This document shows positions 17,449-26,643 of a stretch of 42,972 nt of DNA, piece by piece. How positions within the stretch are numbered: the first letter of the stretch is position 1; each line of letters begins with the position of its first letter. Location of the stretch: NCBI GenBank assembly GCA_025937835.1, contig JAICQO010000058.1, positions 1 through 42,972 on the forward strand, read 5' to 3'. Source of the stretch: Polyangiaceae bacterium (GTDB lineage Bacteria > Myxococcota_A > Polyangia > Polyangiales > Polyangiaceae). The notes under the pieces are model-generated. The model searched no databases. It was not told the origin of the DNA and worked only from the letters and a program-made list of their open reading frames with translations. The position numbers and the translations under genes were made by a program.

Positions 17449-17937
17449 TCAATCCCGGAAGTTATTGAACTGCAGATCCAGCTCGAGGCTATCCGCACCT
17501 TTGAGAAGCTGAATCACGGCTTGTAGGTCGTCGCGCTTCTTGCCGCTGACGCGCACGCTATCTTCGTGGATCGCGGCCTGCGCTTTGATCTTCGAGTCTT
17601 TGACCAGCTTGACGATCTGGCGCGCCTTCTCCGTCTCGATGCCTTCTTTGATGAGCACCGGGATCTTGATCGAGCCTTTGGGGCCCTTCTCGGGCGGCTT
17701 CTTCTCGAGGTGCTTGAGGCTGATCTTGCGGCGGATGATCTTCTCTTCGAGCACCTGGTAGGCCGCCTTGGCCCGGTCCTCGGTGCTCGACTGGATCACC
17801 ACGGCCTTGTCCTTGTGTTCGAGGGTGGTTTCGGTGTCTTTGAAATCGAAGCGCTGGGCTATTTCGCGTTCCGCCTGGGTGAAGGCGTTGGCGAACTCGG
17901 CCCAGTCCACTTTCGAGACGACGTCGAAGGACGGCAT
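17449..17937 (-). CDS. yajQ: YajQ family nucleotide-binding protein
   Basis: 162 residues, full length for UPF0234. MPSFDVVSKVDWAEFANA and the C-terminal DLQAVIQLLKGADSLELDLQFNNFRD are the family ends; FDFKDTETTLEHKDKAVVIQ and IKVPVLIKEGI-like motifs lie between. Members bind cyclic di-GMP in Xanthomonas or act as RNA/nucleotide-binding proteins; the ligand here is not known. Probably first gene of a yajQ-glmM unit. Confidence 0.93.
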   Translation of the reverse strand: MPSFDVVSKVDWAEFANAFTQAEREIAQRFDFKDTETTLEHKDKAVVIQSSTEDRAKAAYQVLEEKIIRRKISLKHLEKKPPEKGPKGSIKIPVLIKEGIETEKARQIVKLVKDSKIKAQAAIHEDSVRVSGKKRDDLQAVIQLLKGADSLELDLQFNNFRD

Positions 17938-18152
17938 GGGGGCGGAGCATACGGCATGGAGCGGGCGAATTACGCGGATGCAACAGGAAGGCGGGAGGGG
18001 GAGCAGAAGGCCGGAAGCGTCGGATTTTATTGGGTTTACTGGCCTGGTGCGGGTCGACTTGGAGGAAAAATTGGGGGCCGCGACGGATCGGGCGGGGGCC
18101 TTCGTTGGAATGAGGGTGCCGGATGCAGTCCGGTCTCAGGAGACAATCAAAA

Positions 18153-18569
18153 ATGAAGCACCAATCCCTCATCGTCGGTTTCTCGGTTGCCACGCTGGTC
18201 AGCGGCTTTGCGCTGGCGCACGGGGGTGGGCCCCGCGGCGGCAAGCGCCACATGGACACCAATCAGGACGGCAAGATCACGCTCGAAGAGGCGCTGGCCG
18301 GTGCGAAAACGCGCTTTGCCAAGATCGACGCCAATAAGGACGGCGCGATCACCAAGGACGAGGCCAAGGGGCCGTTCGCGCGCAAGCTCGAGAAGAAGGA
18401 CACCAACAAGGACGGCAAGCTCAACCTGGCCGAGATGGAAGCCGGTGTCCGCAGCTGGTTCCAGAACGCCGACAAGAACAAGGACTCGGTCCTCTCCGGC
18501 GACGAGCTGCGCATGGGTCACGGTCGCGGCGGCCACTGCGGAGACAAGGGCAAGAAGGGCAAAGCCTGA
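18153..18569 (+). CDS. secreted EF-hand calcium-binding protein
   Basis: 138 residues. Signal peptide MKHQSLIVGFSVATLVSGFALA, then four 12-residue EF-hand loops: D35-E46 (DTNQDGKITLEE), D59-E70 (DANKDGAITKDE), D83-E94 (DTNKDGKLNLAE) and D107-E118 (DKNKDSVLSGDE, with Ser replacing the central Gly). The C-terminus is His/Gly/Lys rich. AGGAG at 18138-18142 picks the ATG at 18153 over an upstream in-frame Met. Predicted periplasmic Ca2+ buffer or sensor. It sits 55 bases ahead of a sigma/anti-sigma operon in the same direction, which suggests a functional link. Confidence 0.88.
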   Translation: MKHQSLIVGFSVATLVSGFALAHGGGPRGGKRHMDTNQDGKITLEEALAGAKTRFAKIDANKDGAITKDEAKGPFARKLEKKDTNKDGKLNLAEMEAGVRSWFQNADKNKDSVLSGDELRMGHGRGGHCGDKGKKGKA

Positions 18570-18624
18570 GCGGACGTCGTTCGTGAGACGGACCCGAACC
18601 AATGAGGGCTAGGCTCTGGAAGGC

Positions 18625-19209
18625 ATGCGTACGCCGCAAGGCGACCCGGCAGCGGATGACGCGGAGCTCGTCGGTCGAGTCAAGACCGGCGACCGCTCCG
18701 CGTACCGCGAGCTCTTGCGGCGGCACGGTCCGGGCATCCACCGCTATGCCGAGCGGTTGGTGCGCGATCCCGCCGAGGCGGAGGACGTCGTCCAGGAGAC
18801 GTTCCTCCGCCTGTGGCTCCGCGCCAAGGACTACGATCCCGTGGCGCGCGTCACGACCTGGTTGTTCCGCATCACCCACAACCTCGCGATCGACCGGCTG
18901 CGCAAGCGCGGCCGGAGCGCGTTCACCGAAGACCCCGACATGGAGCCAGGCCCGATTTCCGTGAACCCTCCCGCGTTGCTCGAAGGTAAGCAGCGCGCAG
19001 AAGCGCTGACCGCCGCGCTCGATAGGCTGCCGCCGCGCCAGGCCTCGGCGCTGTCGCTCGTGCACTTGCACGGCATGTCGGGTGCCGAAGCCGCAGCCGT
19101 GCTCGAGGTCAGCGAAGAGGCGCTCGAGTCGCTCTTGTCACGCGGGCGCCGCGCGCTGAAGGCGCAGCTCGCCGGAGCATTTGCCAACGAGGCCAAAGCA
19201 ACGCCATGA
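18625..19209 (+). CDS. ECF-type RNA polymerase sigma factor
   Basis: 194 residues. Sigma region 2 (YRELLRRHGPGIHRYAERLVRDPAEAEDVVQETFLRLWLRAKDY and TTWLFRITHNLAIDRLRKR) and region 4 (ALDRLPPRQASALSLVHLHGMSGAEAAAVLEVSEEALESLLSRGRRAL) are separated by a short linker, without regions 1.1 or 3: a group 4 sigma. Its TGA overlaps the next ATG (ATGA), and that gene overlaps the third the same way. No clear autoregulated promoter was identified. Confidence 0.93.
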   Translation: MRTPQGDPAADDAELVGRVKTGDRSAYRELLRRHGPGIHRYAERLVRDPAEAEDVVQETFLRLWLRAKDYDPVARVTTWLFRITHNLAIDRLRKRGRSAFTEDPDMEPGPISVNPPALLEGKQRAEALTAALDRLPPRQASALSLVHLHGMSGAEAAAVLEVSEEALESLLSRGRRALKAQLAGAFANEAKATP

Positions 19210-19655
19210 CCACGCTCTCCGAAGCTCGATTCCGAAAGCTCGCCGACGCCTACGGTGGCAAGCTCGAGCGCTGGCCCGCCGCCGAGCGTCAGGCGGCGCG
19301 CGAGCTGGTCCTGAAGCGCCCCGAGCTCCGTGCGTGCCTCACGGAAGAGGCCGAGCTCGACGCCTGGCTCGACAGCGGGCGCGCGGACGGCATGCCGGCT
19401 TCGCTTCTGGAACGGCTCGAGGCCCTGCCCGAGACCGCTCCGCAACCCTTCCCGTGGCACGCGCGTTCGCTCTTGAAGCCGGCGATCGGCTGGGCCTTCG
19501 CTGCGGCCTTCGGCCTGTGGCTGGGTGCGCGCAGCGACGCCTTCGAGCTCGATACCGGCAGCCAGGACACGATCGAGGCTCGCCAGAGCGCGGAGGAAGC
19601 AGAACTGCTCGCGCTGGCCGCGGGCGACTTGGGCGCCTTCGAGGAGACACCATGA
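19206..19655 (+). CDS. single-pass anti-sigma factor
   Basis: 149 residues. A charged N-terminal cytoplasmic part (FRKLADAYGGKLERWPAAERQAARELVLKRPELRACL...) leads to one membrane helix (about 89-107, LLKPAIGWAFAAAFGLWLGA) and a short acidic periplasmic tail. No zinc HxxxCxxC motif is visible, so it is not a standard ZAS anti-sigma; the role rests on position directly after the sigma gene with ATGA overlap and on topology. It would hold the sigma at the membrane until the periplasmic partner signals. Confidence 0.75.
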   Translation: MTTLSEARFRKLADAYGGKLERWPAAERQAARELVLKRPELRACLTEEAELDAWLDSGRADGMPASLLERLEALPETAPQPFPWHARSLLKPAIGWAFAAAFGLWLGARSDAFELDTGSQDTIEARQSAEEAELLALAAGDLGAFEETP

Positions 19656-20098
19656 GCTGGAACAATCGCTTCCTCGTGCTGCTCGCGATCTCGATCGGCT
19701 TGAACTTGGTGCTCGCGGGCGTGCTGCTCGGCTCGAGGTTCGCGCGCGGCCACGGGCATCATCCCGAGGCACCGCACTCGGGCATGCGTGCGGGGCGCGG
19801 CTTCGACCGCGCGCTCTTGCCGCATCGGGCCGAGCTCGGAGAGCGCCGCCGCGCCTCGGCTCGGGCGCGCAGCGAAGTGCAATCGATCCTGAGCCGCGAG
19901 CCACTCGACCGCGCCGCTCTCGACGCGGCGCTCGCCAAGCTTCGAGCAGAGACGCAGCAAAGCCAGGAAATTTTGCACCGCGCGCTCAGCGAGGCTGCCG
20001 TCAAGGCGCCGCCCGAGCAGCGGCGCGCGCTCGGCAAATGGCTGTCGGGCGGCCGCAGCCGCTTCAGAGATCGACGGCCGGATCCGTCGGCAGATTGA
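19652..20098 (+). CDS. periplasmic metal-resistor/CnrX-like sensor
   Basis: 148 residues. N-terminal membrane anchor (FLVLLAISIGLNLVLAGVLLG), a His-rich stretch HGHHPEAPHSG just outside it, then a helical hairpin-like domain (RAELGERRRASARARSEVQSILSREPLDRAALDAALAKLRAETQQSQEILHRALSEA) in the style of the heavy-metal resistor (CnrX/Spy-like) family. ATGA overlap with the anti-sigma gene. Sigma, one-helix anti-sigma and such a sensor recall the cnrYXH module of Cupriavidus. The last 35 bases overlap folC tail to tail. Confidence 0.7.
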   Translation: MSWNNRFLVLLAISIGLNLVLAGVLLGSRFARGHGHHPEAPHSGMRAGRGFDRALLPHRAELGERRRASARARSEVQSILSREPLDRAALDAALAKLRAETQQSQEILHRALSEAAVKAPPEQRRALGKWLSGGRSRFRDRRPDPSAD

Positions 20099-21293
20099 GC
20101 AAGACCGCACGCGCGGCGCCGACCAGGAAGGTCGAGCCCGTGACCACCACCAGGCCCTTCGAGCCGACGATCGAGCGTGCTCGCTCGAGCGCGACCTCGA
20201 CGCTCGGCGCGACCTCGCCGCTCGCCACTGCGAGCATCTCGTTCGGATCGACCGCGCGCTCGAGCGGCGGCGCGACGAACACGCGGTTGCCCGCGACGTG
20301 TTCGAGCCGCTTCAACATCGAGCGCCAGTTCTTGCTTCGGAGCGCGCCGAACACGAGCGCGATCTCGCGCCGCGACTCGATCTCTGCCAGCACGGTCGGG
20401 TCGAGCGAGTGGGAGAGGGCGACGGCGCCGTCGGGGTTGTGCGCGCAGTCGAGCAACGTCAGCTCCTGGCCGTTGCGGTGGAGCAGCTCGTTGCGACCGG
20501 GCCAGGTCGTGTTCTCGACGCCGCGCGCGAGGGCCTCCGGCGACCAGCCGAGCTCGCGGCCGACCGTGACGGCCACGGCCAGGTTGGTACCGACCAGCGC
20601 CACGCGCGGGTAGGCGAGGGGAGTACCCGGGATCGGCTCGGGTGAACCGAGCTGGACCACGCGGGCGCCCACGTCGTGCGCGCGCTGCTCGATTACGGCG
20701 CGCGCTTCGGGGTGGAGCTTGCCCATCACCACCGCCGAGCCCGGCTTGATGATGCCGGCCTTTTCCGTGGCGATCTTGGCGAGCGAGTCGCCGAGCTCCG
20801 CCATGTGATCGAAAGAGACGCGCGTGATCGCCGCCACCCGCGGGGGCGGGATCACGTTGGTGGCGTCCAGCCGGCCGCCGAGCCCCGTCTCGAGCACGGC
20901 GAGCTGCACGCCCGCGTCGCGGAAGGCCACGAACGCGGCGACCGTCGCCACCTCGAAGAAGGTGAGGTCGGGCGCGACGTCCATCACGCGGTTCAAGAGC
21001 GGCACCAGCACGGCCTCGTCGATCGGCTGGTTGTCGATCACGATGCGCTCGGCGAAGCGGTGCAGGTGCGGCGACGTGTAGAGGCCGATCTTGAGCCCTG
21101 CAGCGCGACCCATCGAGGAGACGAAGGCCGCGACCGTACCCTTGCCGTTCGTACCTGCGATGTGGACGGCGGTGAACGCGCGTTCCGGGTTTCCGAAGCG
21201 CTGGCACGCCGCCTGAACGCGGTCGAGGCCGAGCTTGCGGCCGTGTGCAGCCAGAGCGTACAGGCGTTGGAGGGTCGCCTTCAGATCACTCAC
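20064..21293 (-). CDS. folC: folylpolyglutamate synthase / dihydrofolate synthase
   Basis: 409 residues. It adds glutamate to dihydropteroate and to folates with ATP. P-loop HIAGTNGKGTVAAFVSSM, then GLYTSPHLHRFAERI, ETGLGGRLDATN and the C-terminal LLDCAHNPDGA block. The start is GTG at 21293, overlapping the accD stop (GTGA); accD-folC is a common bacterial pair. The 3' end overlaps the convergent metal-sensor gene by 35 bases. Confidence 0.95.
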   Translation of the reverse strand: MSDLKATLQRLYALAAHGRKLGLDRVQAACQRFGNPERAFTAVHIAGTNGKGTVAAFVSSMGRAAGLKIGLYTSPHLHRFAERIVIDNQPIDEAVLVPLLNRVMDVAPDLTFFEVATVAAFVAFRDAGVQLAVLETGLGGRLDATNVIPPPRVAAITRVSFDHMAELGDSLAKIATEKAGIIKPGSAVVMGKLHPEARAVIEQRAHDVGARVVQLGSPEPIPGTPLAYPRVALVGTNLAVAVTVGRELGWSPEALARGVENTTWPGRNELLHRNGQELTLLDCAHNPDGAVALSHSLDPTVLAEIESRREIALVFGALRSKNWRSMLKRLEHVAGNRVFVAPPLERAVDPNEMLAVASGEVAPSVEVALERARSIVGSKGLVVVTGSTFLVGAARAVLLNLPTDPAVDL

Positions 21294-22138
21294 GCGGAAT
21301 CCCCCCCGAGGTGCGTCAGCACCTTCGCGAGGGTGGATTTGAACTCAGCGCGGGGGACGACGCGATCGACCATGCCGTGTGCGAGCAAGAACTCCGCGCG
21401 CTGGAAACCCTCGGGAAGCCTGGTGCGCAGCGTGCTCTCGATCACGCGCGGCCCGGCAAAACCGACCAGTGCGTTCGGCTCGACGATGTTCACGTCGCCG
21501 AGAAACGCGGTGCCCGCGGCCACGCCACCCGTCGTCGGGTGCAAGAGCACGCTGATGAAGGGTTTGCGCACGTTTCGGAAGCGGCGCAGGGCCGACACGG
21601 TCTTGGCCATCTGCATCAGGCTCAAGATGCCCTCCTGCATGCGAGCGCCGCCCGAAGCGTGCAGCAGCACGACGGGCAAGCGCTCGGAGGTCGCGCGCTC
21701 GAACAGGCGCGTGATGCGCTCGCCGACCACGGAACCCATGCTGCCGCCCATGAAGCCGAAGATGAAGCAGCCGTAGGCGATGCGGAGATCGTCGAGCCGG
21801 GCCGAGCCGATCTCGATGGCCTCGCTGGCGTTGGTCGTGCCCTTGGCGCGCTTCACGCGATCCGGGTACGTCTTGCCGTCCTCGAACTTCAGCGGATCCG
21901 TAGGCGCGATGTGATCGTCCCAGACATCCAGCCGCCCCTCGTCGAGCAACAACGCGCGCCACTCGGCGGCGGTCATCGGATGGTGGTGGCCGCAGCTCGG
22001 ACAGACGTGCCAGTTGGCGTTGAGCTCGTCTGCTGTGGAGAGGGCGCCGCAGCCCCCGCATTTGCGGAAGATGCCTTTGCCTACCGAGCGCTTCTCTGCG
22101 CTCGTGGACTGTGCGGGGGTTCTTTCGGGGAGGGCCAC
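21290..22138 (-). CDS. accD: acetyl-CoA carboxylase carboxyltransferase beta subunit
   Basis: About 282 residues. It is part of the carboxyltransferase that makes malonyl-CoA for fatty acids. N-terminal Cys4 zinc finger FRKCGGCGALSTADELNANWHVCPSCG, then the crotonase-fold domain with FGFMGGSMGSVVGERITRLFE, LHASGGARMQEGILSLMQMAKT and SVLLHPTTGGVAAG. The start is uncertain: there is no ATG before the zinc finger. GTG at 22138 is given here; a TTG at 22159 has GAGG 12 bases upstream. First gene of accD-folC, divergent from the STAND protein gene. Confidence 0.93.
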   Translation of the reverse strand: MALPERTPAQSTSAEKRSVGKGIFRKCGGCGALSTADELNANWHVCPSCGHHHPMTAAEWRALLLDEGRLDVWDDHIAPTDPLKFEDGKTYPDRVKRAKGTTNASEAIEIGSARLDDLRIAYGCFIFGFMGGSMGSVVGERITRLFERATSERLPVVLLHASGGARMQEGILSLMQMAKTVSALRRFRNVRKPFISVLLHPTTGGVAAGTAFLGDVNIVEPNALVGFAGPRVIESTLRTRLPEGFQRAEFLLAHGMVDRVVPRAEFKSTLAKVLTHLGGDSA

Positions 22139-22160
22139 GGGGAACGCCGAGACTAGCAAA

Positions 22161-22294
22161 CGTGTGACGCTGCCTCTAATCCATCGGCAAGGAAGCCGCG
22201 GGGCTGGATTCCTGCAATTCCGGTTTCGGGACATGCCGCACCGCGGCAAGCGACCGTTCCGCCGGCCGGGCAGTCCCGCTGCCTGCGTCACACG
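22161..22294. promoter_or_regulatory. divergent promoter region with a split 10-bp inverted motif
   Basis: CGTGTGACGC at 22161-22170 recurs as its exact reverse complement at 22285-22294, 114 bases apart, one copy near each of two divergent starts. Each copy has the same orientation relative to its gene, as a shared promoter or operator motif would. No protein can be assigned. If accD starts at TTG 22159, the left copy would be in its leader. Confidence 0.4.
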
Positions 22295-22334
22295 CCTTGA
22301 GGTAGTGGAACGACTTCTCCATGATGCGTGGCTC

Positions 22335-24980
22335 ATGAGCGCCTCGGCGGACGTTGCCCAGGCACCCACGGCTCTCGTCGGTCGCGACGAGGAGCTCTCG
22401 GTGCTGCGCCGCAGCTACGGAGAGGCCGTCGAGCGACGCGAGACGCGCATCGTCGGACTGGTTGGACCGGGCGGCATGGGCAAGCACCGCTTGATCCGAG
22501 CGTTCGGCGACGAGCTCCAGTCGCGCCACGGCGCGCGGACCTACCACGGGGGCGCGGGCCACGAGTCGGCCACGTATGGGGCGTTTTCGCGCCTGCTGCG
22601 TTCCCGCTTCGGGATCACGGAAGCGAGCGAGCCGGAGCAGGCGCGGACGATCCTTCGCAACGAAGTGAGCGCGGTGCTCGGTGACCGTCGCGTCGGCGAC
22701 GTGTGTGTGTTCCTCGGCGACTTCATGGGTCTCGATTTTCCCGAGACGCCGCTGACGCGCGCCGCAACTCAGGATCCTGCCGAGGCGCGGCTGCTGCAAC
22801 GCGCGGTGCTGAAGAGCTTCATCGAGGCGGACGCTGCGAACCGCCCGGTGTGTTTGACGTTCGACGCGCTCCACGACACGGACGGGGACTCGCTCGAGCT
22901 CATCGAATACTTGTACGAGAGCCTCAAGGGTCCGATCCTGATCGTCAGCTCGGCGCGGCCGCACTTCTTGAGCAAGCACCCGGAGTGGACGAGCCTGGGC
23001 GGCGGGCGGCAGCGCACCGTCGAGCTCGGACCGCTCGGCGAAGAGGACTCGATCGAGCTGCTCTCCGAGCTGCTCGCGCGCTGTCGCGGTGGTCCGCCGG
23101 CGCGGCTGATCGAGGCCGCGGTGAGCATGGCCGGTGGCACGCCGGGCCTGCTCAAGCACAGCGTGCGCGTGTTCCTCGACGCGCGCGTGCTGGTCGAAGA
23201 CACGCCGGGCGGCCCCTGGCGCGTCGATCTCGAGCGGCTGACGAGCGCCCGCCTGCCGCTGACCGTCGAGGACGCGGTCTCGCTCCGGATCGCGGCGCTC
23301 GGTGCGCCCGAGCGGCGGCTGCTCGAGCACGCCGCGGCCATGGGCAGCGTGTTCTGGCGGAGCGCGCTGCTCGCGCTCGGCCGCATCGATCGCGACGCTC
23401 CGGAATACTGGAACGAGGAGGCGCAGGGCGACGCGCTGGTACTGAAGAAGCACCTCGCGTCGCTGGTCGAGCGCGATTACTTGCTGCGGCTGCCGGACAG
23501 CACGTTCTCGGACGAGGCCGAGTACGTGTTCAAGCACAACCTCGAGCGCGAGACCGTGTCGCGGCTCACGCCTTCCGCGTCGCTGCGGCGTTACCACCAG
23601 ACGATCGCCGACTGGCTCGCGCAGAAGGACGGCTCGCGCAACCCCGAGGAGCACTGCGCGATGCTGGCGCGGCACCTCGAGAAGGCGGGCGGGCTCGGCC
23701 GCGCCGCGTACGGTTACCTGGAAGCCGGCGACAAGGCGCGCGAGCACTTCGCCGCCAAGCGCGCCGACGAATATTATCGCCGCGGGCTCGAGCTGCTCGG
23801 CGCGGCCGACGCCCGGCGCCGGCTCGACGCGCTGCACGACCACGGCGGGGTCCTGGTGCTCCTCGGCCGCACCGACGACGCGCTCAACGCGTTCCGCGAG
23901 ATGCTCGCCATCGCCTACCGGCTCGGCTTGCCGTCCAAGGGCGGCGCCGCGCACAGCCGGATCGGCCGGCTCTACCGCGACACCGGCTCCTTCGGCCCGG
24001 CCGAGCAGCACTTCTTGACGGCGCTCGCGCTGTTTCAGAGCACGAACGACGTGCGCGGCGTGGCCAGCTGTCACGACGACATCGGGCGCTTGCTGTGGAT
24101 CCGCGGCGAATACAAATCCGCGCTCGAGGAGATGAAGAAATCGCTCGAGATGCGCAAGGAGCTCGGGGACGGGCGCTCGATCGCGCTCAGCCTGAACAAC
24201 ATCGGCCTGGTGTGGCGTGACCACGGCCGCGTGCTCAAGGCGCGCGACGCGCTCGAGTCCGCCCTGCAGATCCGGCGTGAAATCGGCGATCCGCTCGGCA
24301 TCGTCGAGAGCTTGAACGAGCTCGCCGAGCTCGCGCTGGACCAGGGCGAGCCACGGGCCGCGCTCGAGCTCCTCGAAGAGGCGCACGCGACGGCCGCCGA
24401 CATCGGCGAGCACAACCGCATCGCCGCGGTGTTGATCAACATCGGCGAAGCTTGCCAGCGCCTCGACCAGCTGCCGCGCGCGATCGAGGTGCTGCTCCGC
24501 GCCGAGGAGCTCTGTGAAGAGCTCGGGGACAAGCTGCACCTCGCCGAGGCGAAGCGCGCGCTCGCCAACGCCTACCTCGCGCGCGGCGAGCTCAAGAAGT
24601 CGCGCGACTCGATCAAGCGCAGCGTCGATCTGTTCGGGCAGGTTCGGAGCAAGCCGCACCTGGCGGTCGCGCTGCGCACGCTGGGAGAGATCACCGCGGC
24701 CGGCGCCTGGGGCGACGGGCACGAGTACCGCGCAGTGGACTATTTTCTGCGCTCGATCGCGATCTGCAAGGAGATCGGCAACGAGATGGAAGTCGCCAAG
24801 AGCTACCGCGCTTTTTCGACCTACGTCGAGGGCTCGCCGCACTACCAGAACAACGCCGAGATCATGCGCGAGGCGCAAAAGCTTTCGTTCATGGCGGACG
24901 AGATCTTCGCGCGCCACCGCATCGACAACCCGAGCCGTCCCGCGTCGTCGGCATACCCGCCGCCCAGGCTGCCGCGATGA
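22335..24980 (+). CDS. STAND-type NTPase-like protein with TPR repeats, degenerate Walker motifs
   Basis: 881 residues. [14 protein letters not shown] opens an AAA_16/STAND module. Walker A at 44-51 reads GPGGMGKH, with His where Ser/Thr is required; Walker B ([11 protein letters not shown]177) has Ala in place of the second acidic residue. A winged-helix-like middle region (about 300-450) follows, then TPR repeats to the C-terminus (repeated [25 protein letters not shown]-style units), with no DNA-binding domain. Homologous regions in MalT/LuxR regulators or Trypco-type signalling scaffolds bind ATP; here hydrolysis is doubtful. ATG 22335 is chosen at the start of homology. The stop overlaps dut (ATGA). 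Confidence 0.85.
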   Translation: MSASADVAQAPTALVGRDEELSVLRRSYGEAVERRETRIVGLVGPGGMGKHRLIRAFGDELQSRHGARTYHGGAGHESATYGAFSRLLRSRFGITEASEPEQARTILRNEVSAVLGDRRVGDVCVFLGDFMGLDFPETPLTRAATQDPAEARLLQRAVLKSFIEADAANRPVCLTFDALHDTDGDSLELIEYLYESLKGPILIVSSARPHFLSKHPEWTSLGGGRQRTVELGPLGEEDSIELLSELLARCRGGPPARLIEAAVSMAGGTPGLLKHSVRVFLDARVLVEDTPGGPWRVDLERLTSARLPLTVEDAVSLRIAALGAPERRLLEHAAAMGSVFWRSALLALGRIDRDAPEYWNEEAQGDALVLKKHLASLVERDYLLRLPDSTFSDEAEYVFKHNLERETVSRLTPSASLRRYHQTIADWLAQKDGSRNPEEHCAMLARHLEKAGGLGRAAYGYLEAGDKAREHFAAKRADEYYRRGLELLGAADARRRLDALHDHGGVLVLLGRTDDALNAFREMLAIAYRLGLPSKGGAAHSRIGRLYRDTGSFGPAEQHFLTALALFQSTNDVRGVASCHDDIGRLLWIRGEYKSALEEMKKSLEMRKELGDGRSIALSLNNIGLVWRDHGRVLKARDALESALQIRREIGDPLGIVESLNELAELALDQGEPRAALELLEEAHATAADIGEHNRIAAVLINIGEACQRLDQLPRAIEVLLRAEELCEELGDKLHLAEAKRALANAYLARGELKKSRDSIKRSVDLFGQVRSKPHLAVALRTLGEITAAGAWGDGHEYRAVDYFLRSIAICKEIGNEMEVAKSYRAFSTYVEGSPHYQNNAEIMREAQKLSFMADEIFARHRIDNPSRPASSAYPPPRLPR

Positions 24981-25444
24981 GCGGCGCACGAGATGGTGGA
25001 GAGCGCGTCGTGATGCGCGTGCTGCGCAGCGGGCCGGTCGAGGTCGGCCTACCCGAATACAAGACGCGCGGCTCCGCAGGGCTCGACCTCGAGGCCGCGA
25101 TCCCGGAGCGGATCGTGCTCGAGCCCGGCAAGCGCCGGCTGATCCCGACGGGCCTGATCCTCGAAATCCCCGAGGGCTACGAGGGCCAGGTCCGCCCGCG
25201 CTCGGGGCTGGCGCTGAAGCACGGGATCTCGATGGTGAACGCGCCCGGGACCATCGACTCCGATTACCGCGGCGAGGTCGGCGTGTTGCTGGTGAACCTC
25301 GGAGAAGAGCCGTTCGTGATCGAGCCGCGGGCGCGGATCGGCCAGCTCGTGATCGCTCAGGTCGAGCAGGTCGCGATCGAAGAGGTGCAGGCCCTGAGCA
25401 GCACCGAGCGCGGCGGCGGCGGCTTCGGCTCGACGGGCCGCTAG
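24977..25444 (+). CDS. dut: dUTP diphosphatase
   Basis: 155 residues. It hydrolyses dUTP to dUMP and PPi, as a trimer. All five family motifs are visible: [40 protein letters not shown] and [11 protein letters not shown]. The ATG overlaps the upstream TGA; an ATG at 25013 would trim 12 residues that are not part of the fold. Its TAG shares bases with the stop of the convergent lipoprotein gene (CTAG). Confidence 0.96.
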   Translation: MSGARDGGERVVMRVLRSGPVEVGLPEYKTRGSAGLDLEAAIPERIVLEPGKRRLIPTGLILEIPEGYEGQVRPRSGLALKHGISMVNAPGTIDSDYRGEVGVLLVNLGEEPFVIEPRARIGQLVIAQVEQVAIEEVQALSSTERGGGGFGSTGR

Positions 25445-26526
25445 AGCTCGAGCTCGGTCAGCCGGTACAGGCCGCTCAGCGCGGCGAACCACACCTCGGC
25501 CTCGCTGCGTCCGAGGATCCGGCGCGTGCCCTTGGGCGCAGCGGGCACGGGGCGGAACGCTTTGCCGTCGAAGTACGCGACGCCCGCGTCACCCGCGATC
25601 CAATACGCTTCCGGTCGGATCCCCCAGATGCTCGAGACGACACCGACCGGCGACTCGTGGCTCTTCCAGGCGCCGTCCCCGAGCTCGTACACCCTCGGGG
25701 GTGATACTTCGGTCACGAACACGCGCTCTCCGACCGCAAACAGCGCGTTCGGCTCCTTCCACGGCCCCTTCGGCTCGAGCGGCATCCACTCCCGATCGGC
25801 GCGCAGCACGCGCTCGCCCGCGACCACCCAACCGGAGCCGTGCGAAACAGCAGCCAGGCTCAATTCGGCCGGCGCGTTCAAGGTCGTCCAGCCGTTCACG
25901 CGCTTGATCAGGCACACGTCACCGGGCCGACACACGACCTCCGGATCGGCGGTGCCGAGCACGGCGACCAGCGCGCCCCGGGTGGAGTTGCCGAGCCGCC
26001 CGAGCTCGCCCGGAGCGGGTTTGAGGCCCCCGGGAACCGAGCGCAAATACACGCTGCGCTCGCCCTCCGGCGAGGAGTACGCGCCGACGATCCGAACCCG
26101 GTAGTCCCGCCCATAAAAGAGCTCAATCTCCAGATCAGCCGCGGCTCTCACGGCCTTTGGCAGCGCCTGTTCGTGCCAGCCCTTCGCGTCGTGAATGAAC
26201 ACGCTCTTTTCTCCGAGGGCCGCGACGTGCGGCGGCTTGTCGAGCGCGAGGCGCGCCACGGGCTCCGGCCTTTCCTGGACGAACTGCGCGGGAACCGCTG
26301 CGGCCTTCGGCGCCGCAGCAGTTGCGGGCCACCGCGCAGAGGCAGCGGCAGCGGCAGGCGCCGGTGTGGGTGACGCGCCGCCAACCTCGCCAGCAGCAGT
26401 CGAAGGCGGCCCTGTTTCGGCGAGCGCGTCGGAAGCGCCTGAGTTGCCAGCGTGCTGCCGTAACCCGCCACAGCCCATCAACACGCCCAGCAAGAAGACG
26501 GCGCGCCGCTCGATCACTCGGGTCAT
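25441..26526 (-). CDS. lipoprotein with a beta-propeller-like domain
   Basis: 361 residues. ATG at 26526 gives [15 protein letters not shown] (lipobox LMGC); longer frames lack a signal. An Ala/Pro/Ser linker is followed by a beta-rich domain with short Trp/Gly motifs spaced 35-45 residues apart ([78 protein letters not shown]), as in irregular beta-propellers. The function is unknown. Divergent from the FAD oxidoreductase gene, with a palindrome between the two. Confidence 0.7.
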   Translation of the reverse strand: MTRVIERRAVFLLGVLMGCGGLRQHAGNSGASDALAETGPPSTAAGEVGGASPTPAPAAAAASARWPATAAAPKAAAVPAQFVQERPEPVARLALDKPPHVAALGEKSVFIHDAKGWHEQALPKAVRAAADLEIELFYGRDYRVRIVGAYSSPEGERSVYLRSVPGGLKPAPGELGRLGNSTRGALVAVLGTADPEVVCRPGDVCLIKRVNGWTTLNAPAELSLAAVSHGSGWVVAGERVLRADREWMPLEPKGPWKEPNALFAVGERVFVTEVSPPRVYELGDGAWKSHESPVGVVSSIWGIRPEAYWIAGDAGVAYFDGKAFRPVPAAPKGTRRILGRSEAEVWFAALSGLYRLTELEL

Positions 26527-26533
26527 TTCGAGA

Positions 26534-26547
26534 CTGTCGCGTGACAG
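26534..26547. promoter_or_regulatory. palindrome in a divergent promoter region
   Basis: CTGTC at 26534-26538 and GACAG at 26543-26547 form a perfect inverted repeat around GCGT, 8 bases upstream of the lipoprotein ATG and about 100 from the FAD oxidoreductase ATG. It could be an operator for the divergent pair; short enough to be chance. Confidence 0.3.
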
Positions 26548-26643
26548 CGGATCATGCGTCAAGGGCGGGTCCGGATGCCCTTGAAATCGAGCGTGGAGTT
26601 CGGGCACTATCGAGATTCACCCTCAGGGGAGGAGACAAACTCC

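Noticed and set aside
18831-19904. Minus-strand frame over the sigma/anti-sigma genes
   Set aside because: Shadow; the plus-strand genes have clear domains and ATGA overlaps.
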